A program made the position numbers and the translations under genes. The notes beneath the pieces were generated by a model that had not been told where the DNA came from, searched no databases, and saw nothing but the letters and a program-made list of their open reading frames with translations. A DNA stretch of 64,000 nt, taken from NCBI GenBank assembly GCA_937974565.1, contig CALJWL010000012.1, positions 1-64,000 of the forward strand. The letters are read 5' to 3'. Position 1 is the first letter of the stretch; each line of letters begins with the position of its first letter. Below, one piece after another: positions 35,528 to 44,090 of this stretch. Origin of the DNA: an uncultured Arenicella sp. GTDB lineage: Bacteria > Pseudomonadota > Gammaproteobacteria > Arenicellales > Arenicellaceae.

Positions 35528-36574
35528 ATGACGATAAACGTTGGAATTAATGGTTTTGGCCGCATTGGTCGTTTGAGCTTAAGGGCTTTTTACGATTGGT
35601 CTACGTCAATTGAAACGTCGGCCTCGCCCTCAGGCCTCATTCAGTTTGTTCATATAAACGAGCCGTCAGGTGATGCTAATACAATGGCACATCTGATGAA
35701 CTTTGATTCGGTTCACGGGCGTTTTAAACACGAAGCCAAAGCCGACGGTGACGGTATAAAAATTGACAGCAAAACGATTAGTTTTAGCCAAAACCGCCGT
35801 ATTCAAGACACCGATTGGTCACAATGCGACATTGTCTTAGAAGCTTCGGGCAAATTCAAAAGCATCCACGCTCTACAGCCGTATTTTGAACAAGGGGTAA
35901 AAAAGGTGGTGGTGTGCGCCCCGATTAAAGAAGACGGTGCCTTGAATATTGTGATGGGAGTAAACGACTCATTATACGAACCAAGCAAACATCACATCGT
36001 AACCGCCGCCTCATGCACCACTAACTGCTTAGCACCGGCATTAGCCGTAGTTCACGAACGACTGGGCATCAAGCACGGTTCGATCACAACCATTCACGAT
36101 ATTACCAACACTCAAACCATTATTGACGCGCCACATAAAGACTTAAGGCGGGCACGTTCTTGTGGCTCAAGTTTGATTCCAACCACCACTGGCTCAGCCA
36201 CGGCGATCACCGAAATTTTCCCCGAGTTAAAAGGCAAACTCAATGGTCACGCGGTGCGGGTGCCATTAACCAATGCATCACTAACCGACTGTGTTTTTGA
36301 ATTACAAACCCCTACCTCAGTCGATAAAGTCAATGCGCTGTTAAAAGACGCTTCTGAAGGAAGCTTGTGCGGAATCATGGGCTACGAAGAGCGCCCCTTG
36401 GTATCCGTCGACTATAAAACAGACCCTCGTTCATGCATTGTTGATGCCCCATCCACAATGGTTATCAACAATACTCAGCTTAAATTATATCTTTGGTATG
36501 ACAACGAGTGGGGTTACTCAAACCGCGCCGCTGAACTCGTGCGTAAAGTAGCCATTGCTGGCTGGCCCACTTAA
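35528..36574 (+). CDS. ArsJ-associated glyceraldehyde-3-phosphate dehydrogenase
   Basis: A 348-residue type I GAPDH. With arsenate in place of phosphate it forms 1-arseno-3-phosphoglycerate, the substrate of ArsJ. Seen: NAD-binding [15 protein letters not shown], catalytic Cys163 in [10 protein letters not shown], His190 in [19 protein letters not shown] (the IIDAP and LRRARSC variants are typical of the ArsJ-linked subgroup), and [18 protein letters not shown]. It lies 60 bp upstream of arsJ in the same direction. A TATAAT element at 35460-35465 may be its -10 box. It is not the housekeeping glycolytic copy on the basis of its partner and subgroup motifs. Confidence 0.9.
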   Translation: MTINVGINGFGRIGRLSLRAFYDWSTSIETSASPSGLIQFVHINEPSGDANTMAHLMNFDSVHGRFKHEAKADGDGIKIDSKTISFSQNRRIQDTDWSQCDIVLEASGKFKSIHALQPYFEQGVKKVVVCAPIKEDGALNIVMGVNDSLYEPSKHHIVTAASCTTNCLAPALAVVHERLGIKHGSITTIHDITNTQTIIDAPHKDLRRARSCGSSLIPTTTGSATAITEIFPELKGKLNGHAVRVPLTNASLTDCVFELQTPTSVDKVNALLKDASEGSLCGIMGYEERPLVSVDYKTDPRSCIVDAPSTMVINNTQLKLYLWYDNEWGYSNRAAELVRKVAIAGWPT

Positions 36575-36634
36575 TAAACACCTCTGTTATCCACGATCTT
36601 AGGCGGCCTCCCTTTGAGTTAGATATTCTTTACC

Positions 36635-37864
36635 ATGTTTAACACCTTATCTAGCGACATACGTCAATACCTGCTTATCACTGCAAATTATTGGGCATTC
36701 ACATTGACCGACGGTGCCCTGCGTATGTTGGTCGTGTTGTATTTTCACCAGCTTGGCTATTCGCCTCTTGAAATTGCGCTGTTATTCGCATTCTACGAAT
36801 TGTTTGGGGTCATCACCAATTTACTGGGTGGGTGGCTTGGCGCAAGACTGGGCCTTAACCACACCATGAACATGGGTTTGTCACTGCAAATAGTGGCGCT
36901 TATTATGCTAGCCATACCACAGCCATTGTTGACCGTGGTTTGGGTCATGGCCGCACAAGCCTTGTCTGGCATAGCGAAAGATCTCAATAAGATGAGTGCT
37001 AAAAGCGCGATCAAATTGTTGGTGCCCGCTGAGGCGTCAAACACTCTTTACATTTGGGTTGCTCGGTTAACCGGGTCAAAAAACACCCTTAAAGGTGTTG
37101 GTTTTTTCTTAGGCGGTGCCTTACTTATTACTCTTGGGTTTAAGCATGCTGTGATGACCATGGCATGTGGTTTAGGGCTGGTTTGGATAATCAGTTTGGC
37201 CTTTCTAAAAAGAGATTTAGGCCGAGCTAGGCACAAGCCCAAAATCACACAGTTATTGTCGAAATCGAAACAGATTAATCGCCTGTCTTTAGCGCGTTTA
37301 TTTTTGTTTGCGGCAAGAGACGTCTGGTTTGTGGTCGCCTTGCCGGTGTTTTTAGCACAACAACTGTCTTGGACCCACTGGCAAATAGGTGGCTTCATGG
37401 CAAGCTGGGTAATTCTCTACGGTTTTGTGCAAACCCAAGCTCCTAAGATAACAAAGAAAAATGGCGAACCCAATGGCAAAAGCGCCCGTAATTGGGTCGC
37501 ACTCTTAAGCTTTTTACCCGCATTCATCGCATTGTCACTGATGCTACTGCGCGGCTATGACTCTAATAACGCAACGGCCATCGCACTGATTATCGGCTTA
37601 TTGGTGTTCGGCCTGGTGTTTGCAATCAATTCATCTCTACACAGCTTCCTCATTGTGAATTACGCAAGCGCAAACACCATCTCTATGGACGTTGGCTTTT
37701 ATTATATGGCTAACGCGGCGGGCAGACTGTTGGGCACGGTGTTATCGGGTTGGGTATTTCAGCGGTTTGGTTTAGAAGCCTGCTTAATAGTCTCGACCGC
37801 TTTGCTGATTATTGCGACCTTAGCCTCAACCAACTTACCGTCAAATCAACACTCCGCGACCTAA
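36635..37864 (+). CDS. arsJ: Organoarsenical efflux MFS transporter ArsJ
   Basis: A 409-residue major-facilitator protein of about 12 helices that exports 1-arseno-3-phosphoglycerate, which then breaks down outside to release arsenate. Family marks are YLLITANYWAFTLTDGALRM at the N-terminus, LGARLGLNHTM, AQALSGIAKDLNKMSAKSAI, RLTGSKNTLKGVGFFLGG and LFLFAARDVWFVVALPVFLA. Together with the GAPDH upstream this is the complete arsenate-detoxification pair. No arsR or arsenate reductase gene adjoins it. Confidence 0.92.
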   Translation: MFNTLSSDIRQYLLITANYWAFTLTDGALRMLVVLYFHQLGYSPLEIALLFAFYELFGVITNLLGGWLGARLGLNHTMNMGLSLQIVALIMLAIPQPLLTVVWVMAAQALSGIAKDLNKMSAKSAIKLLVPAEASNTLYIWVARLTGSKNTLKGVGFFLGGALLITLGFKHAVMTMACGLGLVWIISLAFLKRDLGRARHKPKITQLLSKSKQINRLSLARLFLFAARDVWFVVALPVFLAQQLSWTHWQIGGFMASWVILYGFVQTQAPKITKKNGEPNGKSARNWVALLSFLPAFIALSLMLLRGYDSNNATAIALIIGLLVFGLVFAINSSLHSFLIVNYASANTISMDVGFYYMANAAGRLLGTVLSGWVFQRFGLEACLIVSTALLIIATLASTNLPSNQHSAT

Positions 37865-37917
37865 CGCATTAGCCATCGAATTTTATTGGAGTTATTCGGC
37901 ATTGAAGCAATACCATT

Positions 37918-38634
37918 TCACAGCGATAGTTCTTTTACAAACGCTTCAGCCTCGGCTATCGAAGCTTCCATCTCTCGAATCAAGGCCGACACGTCTTGTT
38001 CAATAACCACACTTTCCTGTTTTAATGAATTCACCGCTTGTGTGTTTAAGTTGTGCTTTAGAAACAACACCTGATCCCTGAATGCGCCGAGCACGGGTTC
38101 GGTCTTTTGCTCGGCGTTACGCATCACGGCAATCAGCTGCTCGGCTTTTTTTCGTGTTTCATCAAACTGATTCTGCGCGCGCCGTTTAATACTTGCATCA
38201 TGATATTGGTTCAATTCACCGCGCCACTCATCCAACAGACGGTTCGTAGCGTTGACCACTCGATCGATTCTGTTACGCACGTTACTCGCGGCGGCTTCAC
38301 TTTGCTCGAATGCGGCATTCAACGTGTTAAATTTTTTCTCCAGATCACCACCATCAAACCCAGTAACCGATTTGAATTTCTCCAACGCTGAGCGAAATTC
38401 GTTTGCAGTTTCTTGCTGAGCCTCACTTGCAGCCTCAACACGAGTCACCAAAATGTCTCGAGGTTCTTTATAAAACGTATCGTAACTTGGGATGCCCCAA
38501 TCGGCCCCCACCCCGTTAGGGCTAAAAGTCTGATACAAAGTGAACACGACTGCGGCCATACTTAACCAGCGCTTTTTCCCGCGCAAGGCCTTGGCATTGA
38601 ACAGTAAAGGAATAAAACGAACCATGGAATTCAT
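37918..38634 (-). CDS. DUF2959 protein, paralogue 1
   Basis: A 238-residue helical protein of DUF2959. The family core is present: EPRDILVTRVEAASEAQQET, FDGGDLEKKFNTLNAAFEQS, LDEWRGELNQYHDASIKRRA, PVLGAFRDQVLFLKHNLNTQ and MEASIAEAEAFVKELS. Long coiled-coil helices are predicted over most of the length. Unlike its divergent neighbour it has no lipobox; instead there is a basic stretch (ALRGKKRWL) before one hydrophobic helix at about 24-40. Function unknown; probably envelope-associated. Confidence 0.8.
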   Translation of the reverse strand: MNSMVRFIPLLFNAKALRGKKRWLSMAAVVFTLYQTFSPNGVGADWGIPSYDTFYKEPRDILVTRVEAASEAQQETANEFRSALEKFKSVTGFDGGDLEKKFNTLNAAFEQSEAAASNVRNRIDRVVNATNRLLDEWRGELNQYHDASIKRRAQNQFDETRKKAEQLIAVMRNAEQKTEPVLGAFRDQVLFLKHNLNTQAVNSLKQESVVIEQDVSALIREMEASIAEAEAFVKELSL

Positions 38635-38740
38635 AACAATTTAAAAGAAACAATGTTGCTACAAAATTTAGCATGTTTTAACTGGAGCAAATGCGCATTT
38701 TTGTTAACATCACTCAACATCAACCACATTGAGTGTTTTC

Positions 38741-39391
38741 ATGAAACTCCTTAGCATCTTACTTCTTACTCTTTCTCTTAGCGCCTGCGGCGTCGCGCAA
38801 AAAGTTCAATACTCCGCGCTAGAGAAAGTCGGCGTACACAAACGAGACATTTTGGTCGATAGAATTGAAAAAACCAGCGAGACACAAGAGAAGACCAAAG
38901 AACAATTTCAATCGGCGTATGAGGAACTCGTAAGTTTGGTCGACGTTGACGATCAAGCACTGGAAGAAAAATATAAAAAAATGGCCAGTGCTGTCGAACG
39001 AAGCGAAGACAAGGCCCGTGAATTAGAGTCTCGTATTAAATCGGTCGATAGCGTAGCCAAAGCATTGTTTGTCGAGTGGGAAGAAGAATTGAGCCAGTAT
39101 CAAAGTCAAAACTTACGAAAAGCAAGCGAGCAAAACTTAGTGGCCACCAAACAACGTTACGCTGTAATCCACCAAAAAATGAAAGAGTCGCATCAACGAG
39201 TGGAACCCGTACTGCAGGTGCTGCAAGATAACATTTTGTTTTTAAAGCACAACCTAAACGCGCGTGCGGTTAGCAGTATATCCGGCGAGGTTTTGGTTAT
39301 TGAAGCCAAGGTTAAACAACTGATAAACGAGATGGAAGCGTCCATCGTCGAATCCAAAAAGTTTGTCGATAACATGCAAAGCACAGGTTAA
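38741..39391 (+). CDS. DUF2959 lipoprotein, paralogue 2
   Basis: A 216-residue lipoprotein: MKLLSILLLTLSLSACG with lipobox Cys16, then the DUF2959 domain (EKVGVHKRDILVDRIEKTSE, VDDQALEEKYKKMASAVERS, FVEWEEELSQYQSQNLRKAS, PVLQVLQDNILFLKHNLNAR and MEASIVESKKFVDNM). An upstream in-frame TTG at 38729 is not used here because the ATG gives a perfect lipoprotein signal. It is divergent from paralogue 1 across about 106 bp. Function unknown; helical, envelope-anchored. Confidence 0.85.
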   Translation: MKLLSILLLTLSLSACGVAQKVQYSALEKVGVHKRDILVDRIEKTSETQEKTKEQFQSAYEELVSLVDVDDQALEEKYKKMASAVERSEDKARELESRIKSVDSVAKALFVEWEEELSQYQSQNLRKASEQNLVATKQRYAVIHQKMKESHQRVEPVLQVLQDNILFLKHNLNARAVSSISGEVLVIEAKVKQLINEMEASIVESKKFVDNMQSTG

Positions 39392-39481
39392 CGCTAAGCG
39401 CTAGCTTAAACTCACAAGGTGAAACACGCAGCCATATTATTTGACCGTAATACATGGACTTCTAAAACGGTCCATCATTGC

Positions 39482-40177
39482 ATGCCAAAACAAATAACAC
39501 TGATAACAGCATTTGCCTTTGCCGCTTGGCTAAACGCCGCTGATGCCGCCACAGTTCAATCGAGCGTTCATGTGGAATCAGCCCGCTTTGTCGACGGCAG
39601 CAATATTACCGGTGATCGCCCGGCCGTTTCCCTTACCACAGACGTTAGTTTTAACAATGGCGCGTTCATTGGTCTTGAATGCTATGCTGCGGATGTGCAA
39701 AAAAATAGAGGCTTAAAGTCTGGTTGTGATGTTTATGCTGGGTACTTTCAGGCTTTAAAGAATAAACAAGCGCTCACGCTTACAGCAACCCGCCATCACT
39801 ATTCTCGAGGTTTTAATCGAGAATGGGACTACACCAGTTTAGAAGCGACTTGGCATGCCAGCAAGAACTCTTCGCTTTCAATCGCTTATGCTAATGACTG
39901 GTTTGACCGCCCTTTTGACACCATCGCACTCAAGCACAAATCGCGATTTAAATTGTCTAACGCTCTAACACTGAATCTCACAGCCAGCGCCACGGTGGTG
40001 GAAAACGGTGCGCCCACCGATTTAATTCACTTTGCCAAGCTTTCTCTAGAATACAGCACAGAGCGCTGGACCATAGAGCCCGCAATCAACGTGAGCGACA
40101 GTGATCTGACCGATATGTTTGCTTTTGATATTGATCAGCCCGATATATCACTGACAATAAGTTATCGCCTTTACTAG
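39482..40177 (+). CDS. Predicted outer-membrane beta-strand protein
   Basis: A protein of about 231 residues with a signal peptide (MPKQITLITAFAFAAWLNAADA, cleaved near residue 22) and then alternating hydrophobic/polar segments typical of a beta-barrel, ending in LTISYRLY with a terminal aromatic residue. It resembles the short proteobacterial outer-membrane proteins of the TIGR02001 type, but I am not sure of the family. An in-frame GTG at 39419 would add 21 residues ahead of the signal peptide and is less likely. It converges on the subtilase gene with a 13-bp gap. Confidence 0.6.
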   Translation: MPKQITLITAFAFAAWLNAADAATVQSSVHVESARFVDGSNITGDRPAVSLTTDVSFNNGAFIGLECYAADVQKNRGLKSGCDVYAGYFQALKNKQALTLTATRHHYSRGFNREWDYTSLEATWHASKNSSLSIAYANDWFDRPFDTIALKHKSRFKLSNALTLNLTASATVVENGAPTDLIHFAKLSLEYSTERWTIEPAINVSDSDLTDMFAFDIDQPDISLTISYRLY

Positions 40178-40190
40178 AGACTTAAGCCGA

Positions 40191-41468
40191 CTAAGTGCCA
40201 TTAGTCAGCTCGTCTAACAACTCATCCGCCGCTGACGCATTGGCTAAGTTTCGCCAGTCATGATGTCGAGCCTGTTGTTTTTCGCCCCACGCTTGTTTTC
40301 GAAGAGCCAACACACCACTGGTGTATGCCGAGGCCACGGAGTGCCCATGCATATAGTCGTATTGATTGCCAGGCTTTGCCACAACGCGCTCACCTGGCGC
40401 TGTGAAAACGTCTGAATAACGATCATCCAGCCCTTGCGCGCGCACAATTAGTACGCCGTCACGTGGCGTGGGAAAGCGTGTACGCATTGACCTTTGAGGG
40501 TCGAAGGCTGCCACCACAATGGCACCACGCCGCACAATTCGTTCAATTAAACGGTCAAGTAACTCATCTTGCGGCCCAGACAAACTTAGGTTCAAAATAT
40601 CGGCCCCACTCTTTGCCACCGCATCCAACGCTCTGGCCAAAGACAAGGTATTACAGCGCGTTAAATTTGAATCTGCATGCTCCCAGCACCCTCGGTAAGA
40701 CTCTAAGGTGATCGCGGGTGAAACGCCAACCACACCAAGTTCAGTGCCCGCTTGTGAGATCATTACTCCTGCGATGGCGGTGCCATGACTTTCACCGCTT
40801 GTATCACTGACACCTCTAATTCCAGAAACAAAATCAACGCTCTTATTTCTGGCACCAGCAAAGTCTCGATGTGAGCCGTCCACGGCTGAATCAATGATGG
40901 CAACAATCACCCCAGCCCCGTCTGCCGATACATTGGCGTTTAGTTCGCTTGTATTCGGCGACCTTCTGTCTAATTCGTTGCGTTGAGTGTCTTTAGCTGA
41001 CGAAAGTAAACGAAACTCGTTAGACCGCTGTACCCATTGCACGCGTTTATTGCTTTTCAGAGCTGCCACCGTCTGTTTGGCATCGCCGTTAAAACGCACC
41101 ACTAAGCAGTACACCGATAAGCTTTCGATAAACCACTGGTCGCGCAAATCTAAGTTATATCGATTGGCCTGTTTCTTACTAAATCGTTTTAATTCCAATG
41201 AAGCGCGGTACCCGCCTCCGTTTTTACTGTAACCTGACGCCAGCCAATCTTGTAACCGCGCAGGCCTTGGGTCGTCAAAGACCACGACCCATTCGTCTTC
41301 AGACTGGTCTTGTAAATCATCACTCGAAACTTCGATCAATGGATTTAAGGCAAGGTCACTGAGTTCACCGTTGGCGTTTTCAACCTCGGCTGAGTGATGT
41401 CGGGTCTGAGCGTTAACACTAATGAACATGCAGCAGCCAACCACAACAATGAGGACGCGACGAATCAT
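40191..41468 (-). CDS. Subtilisin-like (S8) serine protease with pro-region
   Basis: A 425-residue exported protease. Signal peptide 1-20 (ending ISVNA), a pro-region at about 57-155, then the S8 domain with Asp193 (VAIIDSAVDGSH), His228 (ESHGTAIAGVM) and Ser377 (HGHSVASAYTSGV). The oxyanion-hole Asn expected in an AAGN-type motif appears as Asp323 in VVAAFDPQ, an uncommon substitution that may lower or alter activity. It is the third gene of an operon with an ECF sigma factor and an anti-sigma factor (gap 86 bp). The part of the pro-region before the catalytic domain (YCLVVRF ... KQTVAALKSNKRVQWV) is similar to the periplasmic end of the anti-sigma factor. Target unknown. Confidence 0.82.
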   Translation of the reverse strand: MIRRVLIVVVGCCMFISVNAQTRHHSAEVENANGELSDLALNPLIEVSSDDLQDQSEDEWVVVFDDPRPARLQDWLASGYSKNGGGYRASLELKRFSKKQANRYNLDLRDQWFIESLSVYCLVVRFNGDAKQTVAALKSNKRVQWVQRSNEFRLLSSAKDTQRNELDRRSPNTSELNANVSADGAGVIVAIIDSAVDGSHRDFAGARNKSVDFVSGIRGVSDTSGESHGTAIAGVMISQAGTELGVVGVSPAITLESYRGCWEHADSNLTRCNTLSLARALDAVAKSGADILNLSLSGPQDELLDRLIERIVRRGAIVVAAFDPQRSMRTRFPTPRDGVLIVRAQGLDDRYSDVFTAPGERVVAKPGNQYDYMHGHSVASAYTSGVLALRKQAWGEKQQARHHDWRNLANASAADELLDELTNGT

Positions 41469-41554
41469 ATGTAATACCTATCTTAACTGAAGATTACTGG
41501 CCACTAGACCCATTGATTACTAAACCTAGCAACGTTTATATTTAACTGTCTTAA

Positions 41555-42304
41555 TTATTCCGAGGTCGTGAATAATGTCACTTCTTTCACTCGGCTGTCA
41601 GCTCGCCACGCCAACGTCTGAGAAGATGATATCTTGGCAGTCGAATACACATACAACTCACCGTTTTTAGCACCAGACTCAAACGTGGATAATCCGTAGG
41701 CAACCAGCATATTACTTACTTCTTCCGCTGATAAGTCTCGGGATACGGTGAATTTTGCCAACCGGCCTTGTTCAACTAAAGTACCAAAATCCACTTTTTG
41801 TGATGCCGCTCCGTCAGACAAAGTGGTGAAATTAGGCTGAACCGAATCAACGTAGTTGTTAACGAATAACAGCGCAACAAACGCAAGTGATGCGGCAGCG
41901 GCCATAGGGCCCACAAGTGAGCGGTTTACCAAGCGAGACATAAAGTCAATGGGAGTCTTGCGGCTCAACGGCGTCTCTGTTTGACTGATTAAAGGCTTTG
42001 AAAGAGCCTCAGTTTGATCAACCTCGTCTGTTTCTTGCGTCTCGCTCTCCAACCTATCGTCTTGCGCCATATCTATACGCGCAAAAAGATCATCAATATT
42101 AGACATCGATATGGCCGCATCTGTTCCGGCCTCGGCCATTTGGGCGCGCAATTTTCGTTCGGCCTGAACGTCAGCCGCTAACCCAGAATCATTGCCCATT
42201 ATGCGCTCAAAGTTACGTTTAGCAGACGGCGTTTGATCGCCTGACACGTAGTCAAAGATTGCCAATTCTCTCAACATTTCAGATTTCTCATTAGAAGAAT
42301 TCAT
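41555..42304 (-). CDS. Membrane-spanning anti-sigma factor
   Basis: A protein of about 249 residues from the chosen ATG (an in-frame codon at 42352 would add 16 residues). The N-terminal part (1-80) is helical, reads LRELAIFDYVSGDQTPSAKR and ERKLRAQMAE, and resembles anti-sigma domains but has no HxxxCxxC zinc motif. One membrane helix lies at about 132-150 (VGPMAAAASLAFVALLFVNN). The periplasmic part (about 180-249) has an alternating strand/helix pattern: RLAKFTVSRD, SAEEVSNMLVAYG, GELYVYST and SSSQTLAWRADSRVKEV. It lies 90 bp downstream of the ECF sigma gene and 86 bp upstream of the subtilase, so it should hold the sigma factor at the membrane. Confidence 0.8.
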   Translation of the reverse strand: MNSSNEKSEMLRELAIFDYVSGDQTPSAKRNFERIMGNDSGLAADVQAERKLRAQMAEAGTDAAISMSNIDDLFARIDMAQDDRLESETQETDEVDQTEALSKPLISQTETPLSRKTPIDFMSRLVNRSLVGPMAAAASLAFVALLFVNNYVDSVQPNFTTLSDGAASQKVDFGTLVEQGRLAKFTVSRDLSAEEVSNMLVAYGLSTFESGAKNGELYVYSTAKISSSQTLAWRADSRVKEVTLFTTSE

Positions 42305-42394
42305 TACATTACCCCAACCGGTTTTACTCTTAATTTGTATGCCACCAGCCAATCGACCCTAACTCTATTAAAACCTATGCTCACTGTTGCAAAA

Positions 42395-42970
42395 TTAGTG
42401 TTCGTCATCTTTATCGACCATCGTTTTTAACTTTTGCCTTGCGTGGAACAATCTTGTCTTCACGGTATTAAGCGGCAACTTTAATATTTGCGAAATCTCT
42501 TCAAGGCTGTGCCCGTCAAAATAGGCAAGCTCTATTACATCACGGTGAAGTTCTTTTAATTGAGCCATGGCACGCTTAATCTGATCCAAACGGTCTTCTT
42601 GCAATGCATTTTCCTGCTCAACTTTCTCCGGCAATGAATCGAAATCAATATCACTGCTGTCTTTAGTGTGTTTTTGCTCTTTCCGTACGTGCGTTAAGCA
42701 AACGCGATAAGCGATACCATAAATCCAAGATGAAACCTTTGCATCCGCACGAAAGGAACCCGCTTTCTGCCAAACAGCAAACATCACATCGTTGTATATC
42801 TCATCCACCAATTTAGGCTCGAACACTCTACGACGTATATAGCTGCCAATGTTGTGTCGGTAACGCGCGTAAATTTCAGTGAGCGCATCTCGGTCTTGAT
42901 GCCCGGCAATTAAGTCAATCAATTGCTGGTCTTCAAGTTCGGTTAATTTATTTGACGCTTTCAATTTCAT
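42395..42970 (-). CDS. ECF-type RNA polymerase sigma factor
   Basis: A 191-residue sigma-70-family factor with only regions 2 and 4. Region 2 (about 25-95) includes YARYRHNIGSYIRRRVFEPK, DEIYNDVMFAVWQKAGSFRA and VSSWIYGIAYRVCLTHVRKE. Region 4 (about 128-180) includes LKELHRDVIELAYFDGHSLE and ISQILKLPLNTVKTRLFHAR. It leads an operon with an anti-sigma factor and a protease and is divergent from an outer-membrane gene. An inverted repeat with outward-facing TGAACCTTTT in the gap may be the recognition element. Confidence 0.92.
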   Translation of the reverse strand: MKLKASNKLTELEDQQLIDLIAGHQDRDALTEIYARYRHNIGSYIRRRVFEPKLVDEIYNDVMFAVWQKAGSFRADAKVSSWIYGIAYRVCLTHVRKEQKHTKDSSDIDFDSLPEKVEQENALQEDRLDQIKRAMAQLKELHRDVIELAYFDGHSLEEISQILKLPLNTVKTRLFHARQKLKTMVDKDDEH

Positions 42971-43284
42971 GTTCTTTGGGTTCTCAACCCGTTGTATACG
43001 CCTAATAAGTAATGAATGCCAAACAAAAGGTTCAAAAAAACTAAAAATATAAATTCAATTAACAATGAACCTTTTTCATTTAACAAGACATTTACTAACG
43101 AGAACTAAATAACTTCTCTGGTTTAGCAAATGATTGGTATCGGCCAACGCAGCGCTCTTGAGAGAAAAGAGCCACGGTCATGCACACATTGTAACTGGGG
43201 ATCTAACCACCGCATTCGCTAGCGATAATGCCTACCAAACGCTCAGGCTAACGAACGCAATTTACGATTTAATTAGAGGAATTT
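42971..43284. other. Divergent region between sigma factor and outer-membrane gene
   Basis: A 314-bp gap with the 10-bp inverted repeat annotated separately. An open frame on the plus strand overlaps the outer-membrane gene's 5' end but looks non-coding. I see no other feature. Confidence 0.5.
43025..43075. promoter_or_regulatory. Inverted TGAACCTTTT elements, candidate ECF promoter -35 pair
   Basis: AAAAGGTTCA (43025-43034) and TGAACCTTTT (43066-43075) are exact reverse complements 31 bp apart, so the same 10-bp word faces both the sigma operon and the outer-membrane gene. GAAC is the common core of ECF -35 elements. No matching -10 pair is obvious at 16-17 bp, so use by this sigma factor is inferred. 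Confidence 0.4.
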
Positions 43285-44010
43285 ATGAATATCAGAAAGA
43301 CTTGTTTACTCATTGGCCTAGCGGCTGTGATTTCAACACCGTCAGTTAATGCCGAAGATAAAGCTTGGTACGTGGGTATCAACGTCAGTGAAACCGACTT
43401 AGACAGCATTAATACAAATAGTACTTCTCAAGTAGGCGGCGTTACACGTCGAATTGGTATTGATACCGACAGCGACACCGGCTTTGGTATTACCCTGGGC
43501 CGTAACTTATTCACTTCCGATAATGGCAATACCTTAAGCGTGGAACTCAACTATTCTGAATCAGACCATGATCTGGAAAATCTTCGCTTCATGAATAATA
43601 GTTTCTTGGCCAGCGAAGGCCGAGGTGCTGGCTCAGCCGAAGTCGAAACAGTACAAGCCCGCTTAAAATACCAATTCGACTTGGGTGCATTCAAACCGTA
43701 TTTAGGCGTTGGTATCGGCCAATCAGATTTGTCTGTTGAGGCTATTTATGGCGGCTCTATTGGCTCCACTCCTGGAACTCAACCTCCTTTTGCAACAGGC
43801 AGTGACAGTGCCACATCATTCGAATTACGCGCGGGTCTTGCGTATCAGCTGACTGATTCATTAGATGCATTTATCGAATACACAACAAATGATGTAGACG
43901 ATATTGAATTCAGTCGCACAGGGGGTGGCCCTGGTGGTTTGGCCACCACCACTCAAGAAGGTGACTTCGAATTTGACTCCCTGAGTCTTGGGATCAATTT
44001 TCGATTTTAA
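43285..44010 (+). CDS. Outer-membrane beta-barrel protein
   Basis: A 241-residue protein with signal peptide 1-23 (ending SVNAED), then alternating strands ending in SLGINFRF with terminal Phe. Typical small-barrel segments are WYVGINVSETDL, TGFGITLGRNLF, YLGVGIGQSDLSVE and SFELRAGLAYQLTDSLDAFI, as in OmpA-like or OmpW-like barrels of eight strands. GAGGAATTT precedes the ATG. It is divergent from the ECF sigma operon. Exact function unknown. Confidence 0.78.
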   Translation: MNIRKTCLLIGLAAVISTPSVNAEDKAWYVGINVSETDLDSINTNSTSQVGGVTRRIGIDTDSDTGFGITLGRNLFTSDNGNTLSVELNYSESDHDLENLRFMNNSFLASEGRGAGSAEVETVQARLKYQFDLGAFKPYLGVGIGQSDLSVEAIYGGSIGSTPGTQPPFATGSDSATSFELRAGLAYQLTDSLDAFIEYTTNDVDDIEFSRTGGGPGGLATTTQEGDFEFDSLSLGINFRF

Positions 44011-44024
44011 CCTTAGCTAGGTGG

Positions 44025-44090
44025 CCCGAAAGCACGTCTTTTTAAGTTTTTGGTTGGTGGACTTATTTTGACGTGTTTTCGGGTACTTTT
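44025..44090 (+). terminator. Hairpin after the outer-membrane gene
   Basis: CCCGAAAGCACGTC (44025-44038) pairs with GACGTGTTTTCGGG (44070-44083), 14 bp with one G-U pair, around a 31-nt loop, followed by TACTTTTAAGG. It starts 15 bp after the stop codon. The loop is long and the T run short, so it may be a weak terminator. Confidence 0.5.

Noticed and set aside
35528-36574. Housekeeping glycolytic gapA
   Set aside because: Directly upstream of arsJ and with subgroup motifs of the ArsJ-associated enzyme; glycolytic copies are usually elsewhere.
43134-43349. A 71-codon plus-strand frame upstream of the outer-membrane gene
   Set aside because: It overlaps the start of the outer-membrane gene in another frame and the peptide looks random.
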